57,001 nt of DNA from Bacillota bacterium (GCA_023410715.1 JAEYPN010000007.1:1-57001); one strand, 5' to 3'; counted from the first letter of the stretch, positions 19,092 through 28,243 are shown. Program-made: numbers and translations. Notes: a model not told the origin generated them from the sequence alone.

Positions 19092-20501
19092 ATGAAATAC
19101 ATTAAAATTATAATGTCTATAAGTTTACTTACTTTTTCTTGTTTTCTTTATGGGTGTGAAAAAAATACCACAAATGATTCTATGGACCCGGTATCAGATA
19201 CATTACTAGCACCCTTTATTAAAATAGAAGAAAACATTGTTTCATGGGATAGTGTAACTTTTTCTGATTACTATGTTGTCTATATCAATGATTCATATGA
19301 GTGTGTTACAAAGCAACAATTTTATGTGGTAGAAGATAGAATGAACGGAAACTATGAAATTAAAGTTAAAGCCTGTGATAGTTATAGATTATTTAAAACT
19401 AGCTCATTTAGCAATACTGTTAATTATTCAGTAAATAAAAAAGAGTTGAAAGTTCCTCAGGTTACAATTTCTGGTTATACGCTTAAGTGGCCGGTAGTAG
19501 AGGGAGCAGATTATTATAAGATATTCCTCGATTCAGCTTGGAAGAACACCTGGGATATTATTAAACAAGACGAATATTACGTATGTGAAATGTACTTTGA
19601 TACTAGTGGAACTTATGATATTAATGTAGTTGCATATAGTAACGATTTAGAATATGAAAAAGAAAAATCAACCGATAATATTGAATATAAAATTTCAATT
19701 GACAAAATGTGGACAAGTTCAAAGATTATAGAAGATTGGATAGCATTAGGAGATGTTAGTTTAGTAAATAATAAGACACTAGTTAATTACTATGCAAATG
19801 GGATGAATGCTAGTTTATCTAACAACGTTATTGTCGACTCTAATCATCAGTTTTTGTATGTTTATTTAAACAGGGATTATTCTCAAAATAAAAAAGTTTC
19901 TGCATCTAGCATCACCGTTACAGCAAACGGTACTACTTTAGAATCACTAGTAGAGAGTAAAAGCAGCAACATTCCTGATGATGTTTTAGTTTACAGTTTA
20001 TCTGACTTTATTGATCAAGTTGTAAGCATTAATATTGTTTTTAATACTAATGACATTATTAACATTAACTACATACGCTTATTTACTGAAGATAATATTT
20101 CAAAATTATTTTCTTGGGGAATTTATGATATTTGTCAAGAATGGATTGTTGAAGGCGATCACGAACAACACCTTGAGGGATTCTGTATTGAATGTTACGA
20201 TGGAAGAACATCGTCACTAACTAATAGATTGGACTTATCAAATGCTAGTATTCTTCAATTTTCAGTTAGAAAGTTTACTAGAGTAGATGGTGTAGATGAA
20301 AATCCAAAATTATATGTATATGTTAACGGTGAGTTGGTTAAGCCAATGAACTTGGAACTTGATTATGCCACAGCAACTGGTGACGCATATGAAACATATC
20401 GTTTTGACTTATCTAAATATAAAGGAACATTGGCCACTGTTGTTATTTTCTCTGCAATAGGTGAGCACGCTTGTTTCGGTGATATTAGGTTAACTAAATA
20501 G
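19092..20501 (+). CDS. Modular lipoprotein: two FN3-like repeats and jelly-roll-like C-terminus
   Basis: Surface lipoprotein of 469 residues, ribosome binding site GGAGG, lipobox LYGC (Cys22). Two FN3-like repeats occupy about 38-115 and 118-200 (IVSWDSV, LKWPVVEGADYYKIF). The rest forms two beta-rich modules ending in strands such as RFDLSKYKGTLATVVIFSA and FGDIRLTK, similar in pattern to the jelly-roll-like modules at the ends of the lipoproteins at 8620 and 11850. There is no recognised catalytic site. It lies between the membrane protein and the GH28-like gene, so sugar binding at the surface is the likely role. The function is inferred from context and architecture only. Confidence 0.65.
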   Translation: MKYIKIIMSISLLTFSCFLYGCEKNTTNDSMDPVSDTLLAPFIKIEENIVSWDSVTFSDYYVVYINDSYECVTKQQFYVVEDRMNGNYEIKVKACDSYRLFKTSSFSNTVNYSVNKKELKVPQVTISGYTLKWPVVEGADYYKIFLDSAWKNTWDIIKQDEYYVCEMYFDTSGTYDINVVAYSNDLEYEKEKSTDNIEYKISIDKMWTSSKIIEDWIALGDVSLVNNKTLVNYYANGMNASLSNNVIVDSNHQFLYVYLNRDYSQNKKVSASSITVTANGTTLESLVESKSSNIPDDVLVYSLSDFIDQVVSINIVFNTNDIININYIRLFTEDNISKLFSWGIYDICQEWIVEGDHEQHLEGFCIECYDGRTSSLTNRLDLSNASILQFSVRKFTRVDGVDENPKLYVYVNGELVKPMNLELDYATATGDAYETYRFDLSKYKGTLATVVIFSAIGEHACFGDIRLTK

Positions 20502-20522
20502 CAAGATGGAGGATAAAATAAT

Positions 20523-22205
20523 ATGATTAAAGCACTTAAACAGATTAAACTATCATTAATAGTTGTTTTATCTTTATTACTAGTTTTATTACTAGTATCT
20601 TGTACAAAAGAAAAGAAAAGCACTTCAAAAAAAGAAGAAAAAAAACAGGATTTAATTGTTGATGTTATTGCTGATTATGGAGCAAAAGGAAATGGCATTG
20701 CAAGCGATAGAGCCGCAATTCAAAAAGCTATTGATGAGGTTAATTTAAATGGCGGCGGAACAGTTGTACTTACTGCTGGTCATACTTTCTTAAGTGGTAA
20801 CTTATTAATGAGGAGTAATGTTAAATTATTAATTGACGATAACGCATGTTTGTTACAAAATCCGGATGTCAATGATTATATTGAAGTTAGAGGATATGAC
20901 TATGGAGATGGTTTTGTTGAAATTGGTGAACATTACATTCCTTACACTGATGGCGTTAATATGATAAAAGAAGGCAAATATGCTGATATTTGGCCGGGAG
21001 TAAATGATTATTTAGAAGCTTGGCATTGGAATTACCCCTTTATTTACGCTGATAAAGGAACAGAAAATATTTGCGTTACCGGTGGAGAAAATGCAATTAT
21101 AAAATTTGCTGAACATGGTGATAGCTGTAAGGGGAATATTCATATGAATGGATTTGGTTATTATCGAGTAACTAATTTTGAAGTAAGTAATCTTACAATT
21201 TATTATACAGGTCAACACTTAATGGATTACATCTGCTGTAATGAAGGTTTAGTTTATAATGTGTTTGCTGAAACTAAACGTGCAATAGGTCAATCAGAGT
21301 GCCGTATGAATGATGGTATTCACATTGATAGATGTAAAAATATTCTTGTAGAAAATTGTACTTTTGCATCAGGAGATGACTCTTTTAAGGTCGGAAGTAG
21401 TTACGGGGATATTAGAAGAGATAGATGGGCATCATCAACTGATTATCAAACAACTGAAAACATTGAGGTCAGTAATGTTAATTGCCCTGGATTATGTAGT
21501 GGTTTTGCTTTTGTAACAATTGCTGGAACTGCACCTGATATTTCTGAAGTTGAAATGAGAAATATTTACGTTCATGATTGTAATTTTGCTGGCGTAAAAG
21601 TATGGGGACAAAATACTGTTTGGCTTCCAGATAGAAGCATGTGGAATGGAGTATATACTCCTATTACAGGTTTGAGATGGGAGAATAACAATACATACTA
21701 TTCATTAGAAGGTTACGTTCACCAAATCCAAGGGATTTTATACTTAGAACCAATTAGTGATTGTATTAGTGATGATCCACTAATACATTCAATGACTGAA
21801 GTAAGAAATTTTGATTTTTCATTAAAGAAGTCATATTGGTGTTTTGAAAATGAAAATGGTAGTGTTGCTATTGTTCAAAGTTACGATGATGTAAGTTATG
21901 GATATATTGGTGATTTAGATAAAGGTGTTTCAAAAATCTATGAGGGTTTATACTTGGAAAGTGGAAGCTACCAAGCAGAGTTTATGTGCAAAAACTCTAG
22001 TGGTGCTAAAGTATATCTATTTATAAGTGACCAAAAAGGAAACGTATTATATAAGAAAACAATTAATTCAAGTTCATGGGAAACATTTACTCTAGAATTT
22101 GCTTTATCTAAGACGGATAATTACCGAATTGGAATTGCTAGCGAATTAGGATCTGATGAATTTTCCTGGGCAATGATTGATAATTTTAAATTAATAAAAA
22201 AATAA
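20523..22205 (+). CDS. Lipoprotein GH28-like (polygalacturonase-fold) protein with altered catalytic motifs
   Basis: Surface lipoprotein of 560 residues (LVSC lipobox, Cys27), with no FN3 repeat. Residues about 45-440 form a right-handed parallel beta-helix of the pectate lyase 3/GH28 type: DYGAKGNGIASDRAAIQKAI at the start, then GGGTVVL. GH28 enzymes hydrolyse galacturonan with three Asp residues. Here MNDGIHID keeps the first Asp and SGDDSFKVGS keeps the DD pair. The usual GHG is replaced by a segment containing SGFAFVTIAGT without His, and the usual RIK is GVK. It may therefore act on another uronic-acid-type glycan or be weakened. A jelly-roll-like module closes the protein (about 460-560). 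The neighbours are FN3 lipoproteins of the same operon. Confidence 0.7.
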   Translation: MIKALKQIKLSLIVVLSLLLVLLLVSCTKEKKSTSKKEEKKQDLIVDVIADYGAKGNGIASDRAAIQKAIDEVNLNGGGTVVLTAGHTFLSGNLLMRSNVKLLIDDNACLLQNPDVNDYIEVRGYDYGDGFVEIGEHYIPYTDGVNMIKEGKYADIWPGVNDYLEAWHWNYPFIYADKGTENICVTGGENAIIKFAEHGDSCKGNIHMNGFGYYRVTNFEVSNLTIYYTGQHLMDYICCNEGLVYNVFAETKRAIGQSECRMNDGIHIDRCKNILVENCTFASGDDSFKVGSSYGDIRRDRWASSTDYQTTENIEVSNVNCPGLCSGFAFVTIAGTAPDISEVEMRNIYVHDCNFAGVKVWGQNTVWLPDRSMWNGVYTPITGLRWENNNTYYSLEGYVHQIQGILYLEPISDCISDDPLIHSMTEVRNFDFSLKKSYWCFENENGSVAIVQSYDDVSYGYIGDLDKGVSKIYEGLYLESGSYQAEFMCKNSSGAKVYLFISDQKGNVLYKKTINSSSWETFTLEFALSKTDNYRIGIASELGSDEFSWAMIDNFKLIKK

Positions 22206-22220
22206 AGATGGAGGTATATC

Positions 22221-24236
22221 ATGAAAAAAATATTTAATAGTTACAAATCTTTTTTAGTTATTCCTTTTATCTTTTTTCTAATTATTTGTTTATCTTCTTG
22301 TAATGAACAAGATAAGAAAACTGAAGAAGCAAAAAAAGAAGTACTTGCTTCTCCTATTGTAAGTGTTTATGAAGATGGAACAATTACTTGGACTCGAGTT
22401 TTAAATGCTGATAAATATGAAGTATATGTTGATGGAGTAAAAGAATTAACAACAGATGGATATAGTTATGAAGTTAAGAAAAATGCGGTAGGCGATTACG
22501 AAATTGTAGTAATTGCTATTGATACTCTTGGTAAATATGGAAATAGTATTCCTAGTAAAAAAGTATATAGCATTGAAATTGAAAAACTTGCTACTCCAGT
22601 TATTTATTTTGATGGTAACAACGTTGTTTGGGATTCTATTATTAATGCAGAAAACTACAATGTATTTGTTGATAATACTATACTGGAAAATCCAATTATC
22701 AACGAAGTTGATGGAAGGGAACAACTAGATTTATCTAGTTTTGTTTCTGGTGCATATTCTGTTTCAGTACAAGCAGTATCAAAAGGCGATTATTTAAATA
22801 GTTCTTTATCTAAGCCTATTTATTACTACTCAAAAGATACGTCAAAGACTTGGAAAGCAAGTGCTATAGATTCAAATTGGTCTAAAGAGAACTCTCCTTC
22901 AATAATGCATATTTTGAGTTCTGAAATTTTTATCTGGGTGGATTATAAAGGTTCAACAAACACTTCTATTGAAAACTATGTTGAGATTCCTGAGGGAGCT
23001 AAAGCATTCTCTGTTACTGGCTATAAAACAAGTGGATATGGCGCTGTTGAATATACACTATTTATGAAACGTGCTGGGGGAGAATACGAAAGAGTCGATT
23101 ATCAATTACAATCAAAAGTTAAAATGGAAAGTGAAGCTCTAACAACTTATTATTGGGAATTACCACAAAATTTTAATAATGGTAATTGTTTTATAAAAAT
23201 TAAAATGGAAAGTACAGGTCCATATCAGGCACAGTCATGTATAACTGCTTTAAGTTTCGAAGAAAAAACTGAGTATGTAGAACCTACTATTCCAGTAAAC
23301 GAACCAGTTGTACTTGTTAGTGTTTCACAAGAAAAGAGAATAAAATACAATAATGATTATGGATATTTAACTTATTCACTTGATAATGATTCTGATAGCG
23401 ACGCTTCATTAATGTTTGTTCAAGATACAAAATATGGTGAAGGCTATTACAGAATTAAAACGCAAAATGGATTATATTTAACAGTTGCTAGAATGTTAAG
23501 AGAAAATAATGTTGTTAATGATTATATTGTTGCTACTCCTTATAATGAAGAACTTGATACTCAAGTTTGGTTTGTAAGAGCCATATCATCAATTGGAGGA
23601 GAAGATATTTTCACAATTCTTAATTATGGATGTTCATATGATGATAACGGAACAAAGAAATACCTTGTTTTAGATGTTCCTTATGCAGGGTGCGATAACT
23701 GTACTACATATTTTGATATTTCACATCCAGATTTAGAGTTTATTGTTAAAAATACAACAGGAACATTTAGCGATAAAGCCAACTATATTCAAAGTGGTAA
23801 TATTAATTTTAACATAAATATTATTGCTTCATTTGTTGGTTCTAATGATGTATTTGACTTTGGTTCAGACGGATATATGAAAAACGGTAGTTTAATTAGT
23901 GATACCATTAATCTATCTGATTATTCATGGAAACTTGAGGAAGCTTTTGATGGATACTATTACGTTAAATTATCTGATGGGAAATATTTAAGTACTAAAA
24001 AGGTTGGAAATAAGTACTATGTAATTAAAGCAGATAAAGTAAATAACGACGATAATTTTTTATGGAAATTTGAAAGTAGAGGGGGAATTTTCTTCTATAT
24101 TTCAAATAAATTTGTTAATACAGATAGTTACTTTTATCAATACTTGGTTAAAGATGTTGATGGTAGGATTAGTTTCTATACTGATTTAGCTACACATTAT
24201 GATCAAATCATTAGAATTGCAAATATTTGTGAATAG
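22221..24236 (+). CDS. Modular lipoprotein: two FN3-like repeats, jelly-roll-like and beta-trefoil-like domains
   Basis: Surface lipoprotein of 671 residues, ribosome binding site GGAGG, lipobox LSSC (Cys27). Two FN3-like repeats (about 38-115 and 117-200) are followed by a beta-sandwich-like region (about 210-345). A 320-residue tail has YRIKTQNGLYLTVAR, YYVKLSDGKYLSTKK and FLWKFESRGG segments, as in the beta-trefoil-like parts of the genes at 451 and 4125. It is the last gene of the operon, and no catalytic motif is visible. Binding of the target polysaccharide is inferred. A strong hairpin lies about 100 bases after its stop. Confidence 0.7.
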   Translation: MKKIFNSYKSFLVIPFIFFLIICLSSCNEQDKKTEEAKKEVLASPIVSVYEDGTITWTRVLNADKYEVYVDGVKELTTDGYSYEVKKNAVGDYEIVVIAIDTLGKYGNSIPSKKVYSIEIEKLATPVIYFDGNNVVWDSIINAENYNVFVDNTILENPIINEVDGREQLDLSSFVSGAYSVSVQAVSKGDYLNSSLSKPIYYYSKDTSKTWKASAIDSNWSKENSPSIMHILSSEIFIWVDYKGSTNTSIENYVEIPEGAKAFSVTGYKTSGYGAVEYTLFMKRAGGEYERVDYQLQSKVKMESEALTTYYWELPQNFNNGNCFIKIKMESTGPYQAQSCITALSFEEKTEYVEPTIPVNEPVVLVSVSQEKRIKYNNDYGYLTYSLDNDSDSDASLMFVQDTKYGEGYYRIKTQNGLYLTVARMLRENNVVNDYIVATPYNEELDTQVWFVRAISSIGGEDIFTILNYGCSYDDNGTKKYLVLDVPYAGCDNCTTYFDISHPDLEFIVKNTTGTFSDKANYIQSGNINFNINIIASFVGSNDVFDFGSDGYMKNGSLISDTINLSDYSWKLEEAFDGYYYVKLSDGKYLSTKKVGNKYYVIKADKVNNDDNFLWKFESRGGIFFYISNKFVNTDSYFYQYLVKDVDGRISFYTDLATHYDQIIRIANICE

Positions 24237-24331
24237 ATGATGTTTGTAAAACTAATTTCCAATTAACTTAGGTGTTTATGTATGTGTATTTCTAGATTAA
24301 ATAATCGTTTTATTTAATTAATAAACAAGGT

Positions 24332-24362
24332 GTAAGGTTGACTCTTGAGCGGTCAACCTTAC
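24332..24362. terminator. Strong hairpin between the lipoprotein operon and the IS30 remnant
   Basis: Eleven-base perfect inverted repeat (24332-24342 with 24352-24362, 9-base loop). On the plus strand only a weak T-rich stretch follows. IS30-type elements often carry such a hairpin just after the transposase stop, and the transposase remnant ends here on the minus strand. The hairpin may belong to the element and also end the lipoprotein transcript. Confidence 0.6.
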
Positions 24363-24367
24363 TTATT

Positions 24368-24800
24368 TCTAGTTTGCTTAAAAGTTCCAGACCATATAAT
24401 AGTTTTATTAATTTATTTGGTGTGTTTCTAGATAATTCTATTCTTGGATAATAGTATATATTATTTATGATTAATAATTTATGTTTAACAGTGTAATTAT
24501 CTATTAATGTTACTTTAGAAACAATATAACTAATAATTGTATGATTTTTTTCTATTTAGACTTTTTGATTAGAAACATAGGCATTACAATAGAAAATTTT
24601 TTTATTGTTATTAGAATCAAATTCCATTGATATAGGATTAACAAACTCTTTTCCTTTATCTGTTAATATACAAGGGAATAGTGCTTTAAAGTTATTTATT
24701 CCGATTTTACATTGAATCATATAAATATTCTTTCTATTTCATTAGGAGTTTGGGAATTAAACATAAATGCTATCATGAAATAAAAATTGGCAAAGTGTAA
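24368..24800 (-). pseudogene. Decayed IS30-family transposase, C-terminal part
   Basis: The minus strand, read with frame changes and stops, gives FMFNSQTPNEIERIF, then FKALFPCILTDKGKEF, FYCNAYVSNQK, IEKNHTIISYIVSK and NTPNKLIKLLYG. This is the order of the catalytic C-terminal half of IS30-type DDE transposases (LTDNGxEF, FYCxxYxSxQKGxxEnnH). At least one in-frame stop replaces the residue after SNQKV, and the regions lie in different frames. The N-terminal DNA-binding half is missing, so the gene is dead. It marks a past insertion between the lipoprotein locus and the core chromosome. Confidence 0.75.
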
Positions 24801-24904
24801 TGTTATAAAATATTGTTCTTACTCTGATATCATGGTTTTATATATACTGTGATATAACATATAAAATGTTTATTGAGGGGTGAAAGGCTCTTATATTAAA
24901 AGAT

Positions 24905-25499
24905 TAGTTTTCAATACTTTAATTTGATGATAATGAAAAAGCAAAGTTAAATCAAACTCACTTTAAAAGATTAGGATTTGAGTATGATAGATGGTTATTA
25001 CTTTTTTTTAGAAGTAATTAATAAATTTATAGAAGATAACACTGTAGAATAATATTTGTTAATTTCCAAAGAAAATATAATTCAAGTATATAAATTTATG
25101 GATGGTAGTAATACTTTATTTCTTTTGAATTGTTTTGGTGCCCAGCCTGTTGTGGATACATAGACTTATGTAAATCTTTTAGTTAATGATAAAGTAGCTT
25201 CTTATCTAGAAAAACAAAATATATTATATCTAAGAGGATTAGTATGGAAAACTGACGCTATTTTTAGAGAGACTAAAGATCGTATTGAACTAAGAAAATC
25301 TAAATGTGCTAAAATTGTAGGGATGGAACAATCAAGCTGTTTAACTTTAGCTAAGTTTTGAGGTTTTGATTACGCAGCTTTAATCTATGGTGGCGATGAT
25401 TGTGCTTATGAGGAACCGTCTAATAGAAATTTGAGAAGTAGAAATGGAATCCGCTATTATTTAGTATTTATTTGTAAAAATATAGTTGAAAAGTTATAA
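24905..25499 (+). pseudogene. Decayed nucleoside phosphorylase (uridine/purine phosphorylase family)
   Basis: Reading across frames gives FDDNEKAKLNQTHFKRLGFE near 24923, then NCFGAQPVV, TDAIFRETKDRIELRKSK, KIVGMEQSSCLTLAKF, DYAALIYGGDDC and RSRNGIRYYLVFICKNIVE. The TDAxFRET and VxMEQSxxLxLAxF segments are the nucleotide-binding and ribose-binding parts of PNP/UDP-family phosphorylases. The family normally cleaves nucleosides to a free base and ribose 1-phosphate. At least one frameshift (near 25010) and stops (25162 region; the TGA just after LAKF) break it. If TGA were tryptophan one of the breaks would vanish, but other TGA codons in the window act as stops. A hairpin terminator survives behind it. 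Confidence 0.8.
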
Positions 25500-25511
25500 T
25501 AGAATAAATAC

Positions 25512-25537
25512 CAACACTTAAATGGTGTTGATTTTTT
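25512..25537 (+). terminator. Intrinsic terminator behind the phosphorylase pseudogene
   Basis: CAACAC (25512-25517) pairs with GTGTTG (25525-25530), followed by ATTTTTT. It is the intact terminator of the former phosphorylase gene and shields the gdpP operon from upstream transcription. Confidence 0.75.
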
Positions 25538-25621
25538 CTGCGAGAAAGATTAATATTAGTTTTTTTAGAAAAAACGGATCTATCCTACCAAGTTTTACAT
25601 CTTTTTTCAAATTGTTATGTT

Positions 25622-25650
25622 TTGACAAAGACATGCTTGTATGGTAAAAT
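25622..25650 (+). promoter_or_regulatory. Promoter of the gdpP-rplI-dnaB operon
   Basis: TTGACA at 25622-25627 and TAAAAT at 25645-25650 with a 17-base spacer and TGG just before the -10. The same TGGTAAAAT form is found before rpsB and at 56880. The leader to the start codon is about 120 bases. Confidence 0.8.
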
Positions 25651-25777
25651 TATAATAATTATATTGTAGTCAATAATATAATATATATATTTTCAAAATA
25701 GATTAGGTTTACGAAACAAGTCTGTTAGAAAGGAGAATTAATCATTTAAAATTTATTTGAAATGATTAAGATTTATT

Positions 25778-28228
25778 ATGAAAAAGAAATTTTTTAAAAT
25801 AGTTATTATGATAGCTATTTTAATCGTTATACTAGTGGTTTCTTTATTAAATAAGAATTTTATTTTAGAAAAAATTAATAATGAAGGATTTTTATACGTT
25901 TGTCTAAGTATTATTTGTTTGATCTTTGTGACCGTTATTGTTAATGATTTTACCCATGCAGACAACCGCGATAAAATAAATAATTTACAGGAAAAGATTA
26001 AACAATACGATATTTTATCGAAACGAATTAAAAAAAGTGAAGAGATTGCTTTGACTAACATTCCAATAGGGATGATTTTGTACGACGATAATTACATGAT
26101 TGGTTATGCCAATAATTACGCCAAAGATGCCTTTTCAAATGTGTTAGTTGGTAGAAAAATAGCTTTAGTACATGAAGAATTATTAAGATTTATAATTAAT
26201 AAAAGTGAAAAATTTATAATTAATGTTTATGGTCGAGAATACGATATTATTCATCTTCCAAAATATCGGTTTATTTATCTTTTTGAAGTTACTGCAAGAG
26301 AAGAAATAAAACAAAAGCTTGATGAGTATACGCCAGCAATATGTTATATCAATTTCGATAACTTAAATGGCGCTACTGAGGATTTTGATTTACAACATAA
26401 AGCCACGATAACTGCAAAATATTTAGGAGCTATTGATGAATGGTGTACTAAATATCAGATGAGCTTACATAGTATTTCTAATGAAAAAGCTGTGGTATTC
26501 TTGTATAAAAAACAATTAAGTGAACTAATGAAAAATGAGTTTGATATTATGAACAAGATTCATGATATCTCTAAAGACAATGAAGTAAGAGTAACTCTAT
26601 CAGCAGGTGTTGCTTGTAACTTAGTCGATAGTAAAACACTAGCTGAAATGGCTTTAGAATCACTTGATTTAGCACTAGATCGCGGTGGTGATCAGGTAGT
26701 TGTTAATAGTTGTGATGAGCCAATTCGTTATTATGGTGGTAAATCAAATACGGTTGAAAAAAGAACAAAAGTTACAGCCCGCATTAACTCACGTATTTTA
26801 GGAGAATTAATGGAAGAAGCTGATTTTTGCTATATCATGCCACACACATCTGTTGACATTGATGCACTTGGATCTTCAATAGGTCTTGTTAATATGGCTG
26901 AAGCGCTTAGAAAGCCAGCTAAAATTGTTATTGATTTTGATAAGATTGATGGGACTGTAGAAAAAGTATTAAGCATGGCAAATACTGAATATATTAAGCT
27001 TTTGGAGTATATTGTTTCTCCGGAAGAAGCTCTAGAAAATATTAATGATAATTCATTGCTTATTCTTGTCGATCATCATGAAGAAACATTATCAATTGAT
27101 AAGAGATTAATTAGTAAGACTAAAAAACGTGTGATTATAGACCATCATCGTTTATCTGAAGCAACCAATATTGAGTCACAAATGACTTATATTGAATCTT
27201 ATGCTTCAAGTTCTGTTGAATTAGTTACTGAACTAATTGAATTATTTACTGAATCAGTTTCAATTTCTTCGTTTGAAGCGACAATCATGTTAGCAGGTAT
27301 CATTGTCGATACTAATAACTTTATGTTTAGAACAGGTATTAGAACCTTTGAAGCCGCAGCTTTATTAAAAGAATTTGGGGCTAACTCATTTCAAGTTAAA
27401 ATGATTTTAAGGGAAACATTAGAAGATGTGAAATATAAATCATATTTAATTAACTCAACAAGAATTGTAGATAGTCGTTTTGCGATTGCTTCACTTCCAA
27501 AAGAAAATAAGGTTGATAGAGTTAAATTGTCTAAATCAGCAGATGAACTTTTAGACATTGATGGAATTACAGCCTCATTTACATTGGGTTATCTTGATGA
27601 TAATACTCTTGGAATTAGTGCAAGAGCCTTAGAAGGATTTAACGTTCAACAAATAATGGAACAATTTGGTGGGGGTGGGCATGTTAATAATGCTGCTACC
27701 CAGATTACTGGTGGTTTAATTGAAGAAACAACTGCAAAATTAGAAGAAATATTAAAAACGATCTACAAGGAGGAACTAACAATGAAAGTTATATTAAAGA
27801 AAGATTTAAAATCACATGGTAAGAAAGGTGATATAATTGAAGTAGCTAATGGTTATGCAAATTATTTACTAACCAGTGGTCAAGCAATTGAAGCCAACCC
27901 TGCTAACCTAAAAGCAATAGAGACAGAGAAAGAAAGATTGGCTCAACTTCAACAGAAAGAATATGAAGATGCATTAAAATTAAAAGAAGAGATTGATAAG
28001 GCATCAATTAAGGTGTATGTAAAAATTGGTGATAACGGCAAATTATTTGGTACAGTTTCTGCTAAACAAATTGCTGATGAATATAAGCGAGTTTATAATG
28101 TTGATATCGACAAGAGAAAAATTGTTATTGATGATAATATTCATGCACTTGGTACATATCATATTGAAGTTAAATTATATAAGGATGTAATTGGACACAT
28201 TAATTTACAAGTACTCGAAGAAAAGTAA
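25778..28228 (+). CDS. gdpP-rplI: Fusion of GdpP-type cyclic-di-AMP phosphodiesterase and ribosomal protein bL9
   Basis: One 816-codon frame joins two neighbours of the Bacilli chromosome. Residues 1-668 are a GdpP/YybT protein: two membrane segments (about 5-24 and 38-56), a PAS-like domain (about 90-190), a degenerate GGDEF domain (about 190-320), a DHH domain with VDIDALGSS, VDHHEE and IDHHR, and a DHHA1 domain with GGGGH near the end. It cleaves cyclic di-AMP. Residues 669-816 are bL9, with the usual linker helix and C-terminal domain. No stop lies between them. AAGGAGG at 27767-27773 sits 8 bases before the bL9 ATG at 27782, so separate bL9 can still be made. The start at 25778 has only a weak ribosome binding site; a strong AAAGGAG lies about 40 bases upstream. 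Confidence 0.85.
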   Translation: MKKKFFKIVIMIAILIVILVVSLLNKNFILEKINNEGFLYVCLSIICLIFVTVIVNDFTHADNRDKINNLQEKIKQYDILSKRIKKSEEIALTNIPIGMILYDDNYMIGYANNYAKDAFSNVLVGRKIALVHEELLRFIINKSEKFIINVYGREYDIIHLPKYRFIYLFEVTAREEIKQKLDEYTPAICYINFDNLNGATEDFDLQHKATITAKYLGAIDEWCTKYQMSLHSISNEKAVVFLYKKQLSELMKNEFDIMNKIHDISKDNEVRVTLSAGVACNLVDSKTLAEMALESLDLALDRGGDQVVVNSCDEPIRYYGGKSNTVEKRTKVTARINSRILGELMEEADFCYIMPHTSVDIDALGSSIGLVNMAEALRKPAKIVIDFDKIDGTVEKVLSMANTEYIKLLEYIVSPEEALENINDNSLLILVDHHEETLSIDKRLISKTKKRVIIDHHRLSEATNIESQMTYIESYASSSVELVTELIELFTESVSISSFEATIMLAGIIVDTNNFMFRTGIRTFEAAALLKEFGANSFQVKMILRETLEDVKYKSYLINSTRIVDSRFAIASLPKENKVDRVKLSKSADELLDIDGITASFTLGYLDDNTLGISARALEGFNVQQIMEQFGGGGHVNNAATQITGGLIEETTAKLEEILKTIYKEELTMKVILKKDLKSHGKKGDIIEVANGYANYLLTSGQAIEANPANLKAIETEKERLAQLQQKEYEDALKLKEEIDKASIKVYVKIGDNGKLFGTVSAKQIADEYKRVYNVDIDKRKIVIDDNIHALGTYHIEVKLYKDVIGHINLQVLEEK
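27782..28228 (+). CDS. rplI: Ribosomal protein bL9, likely internal translation start within the fusion
   Basis: ATG 27782 starts a complete 148-residue bL9 (MKVILKKDLKSHGKKGDI) and is preceded by a textbook AAGGAGG at 27767-27773. bL9 binds 23S rRNA near the L1 stalk base and projects a second domain outward. The N-terminal rRNA-binding domain needs a free amino end to pack normally, so initiation here probably supplies most of the ribosomal protein while readthrough gives the membrane fusion. It is encoded in the same frame as the phosphodiesterase. Confidence 0.7.
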   Translation: MKVILKKDLKSHGKKGDIIEVANGYANYLLTSGQAIEANPANLKAIETEKERLAQLQQKEYEDALKLKEEIDKASIKVYVKIGDNGKLFGTVSAKQIADEYKRVYNVDIDKRKIVIDDNIHALGTYHIEVKLYKDVIGHINLQVLEEK

Positions 28229-28243
28229 GAAAGAGGCCCTCAT

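Noticed and set aside
24240..25620. CRISPR array or tRNA genes in the non-coding stretch
   Set aside because: No regular repeat-spacer pattern and no cloverleaf or TTCRA arm; the stretch is explained by two pseudogenes.
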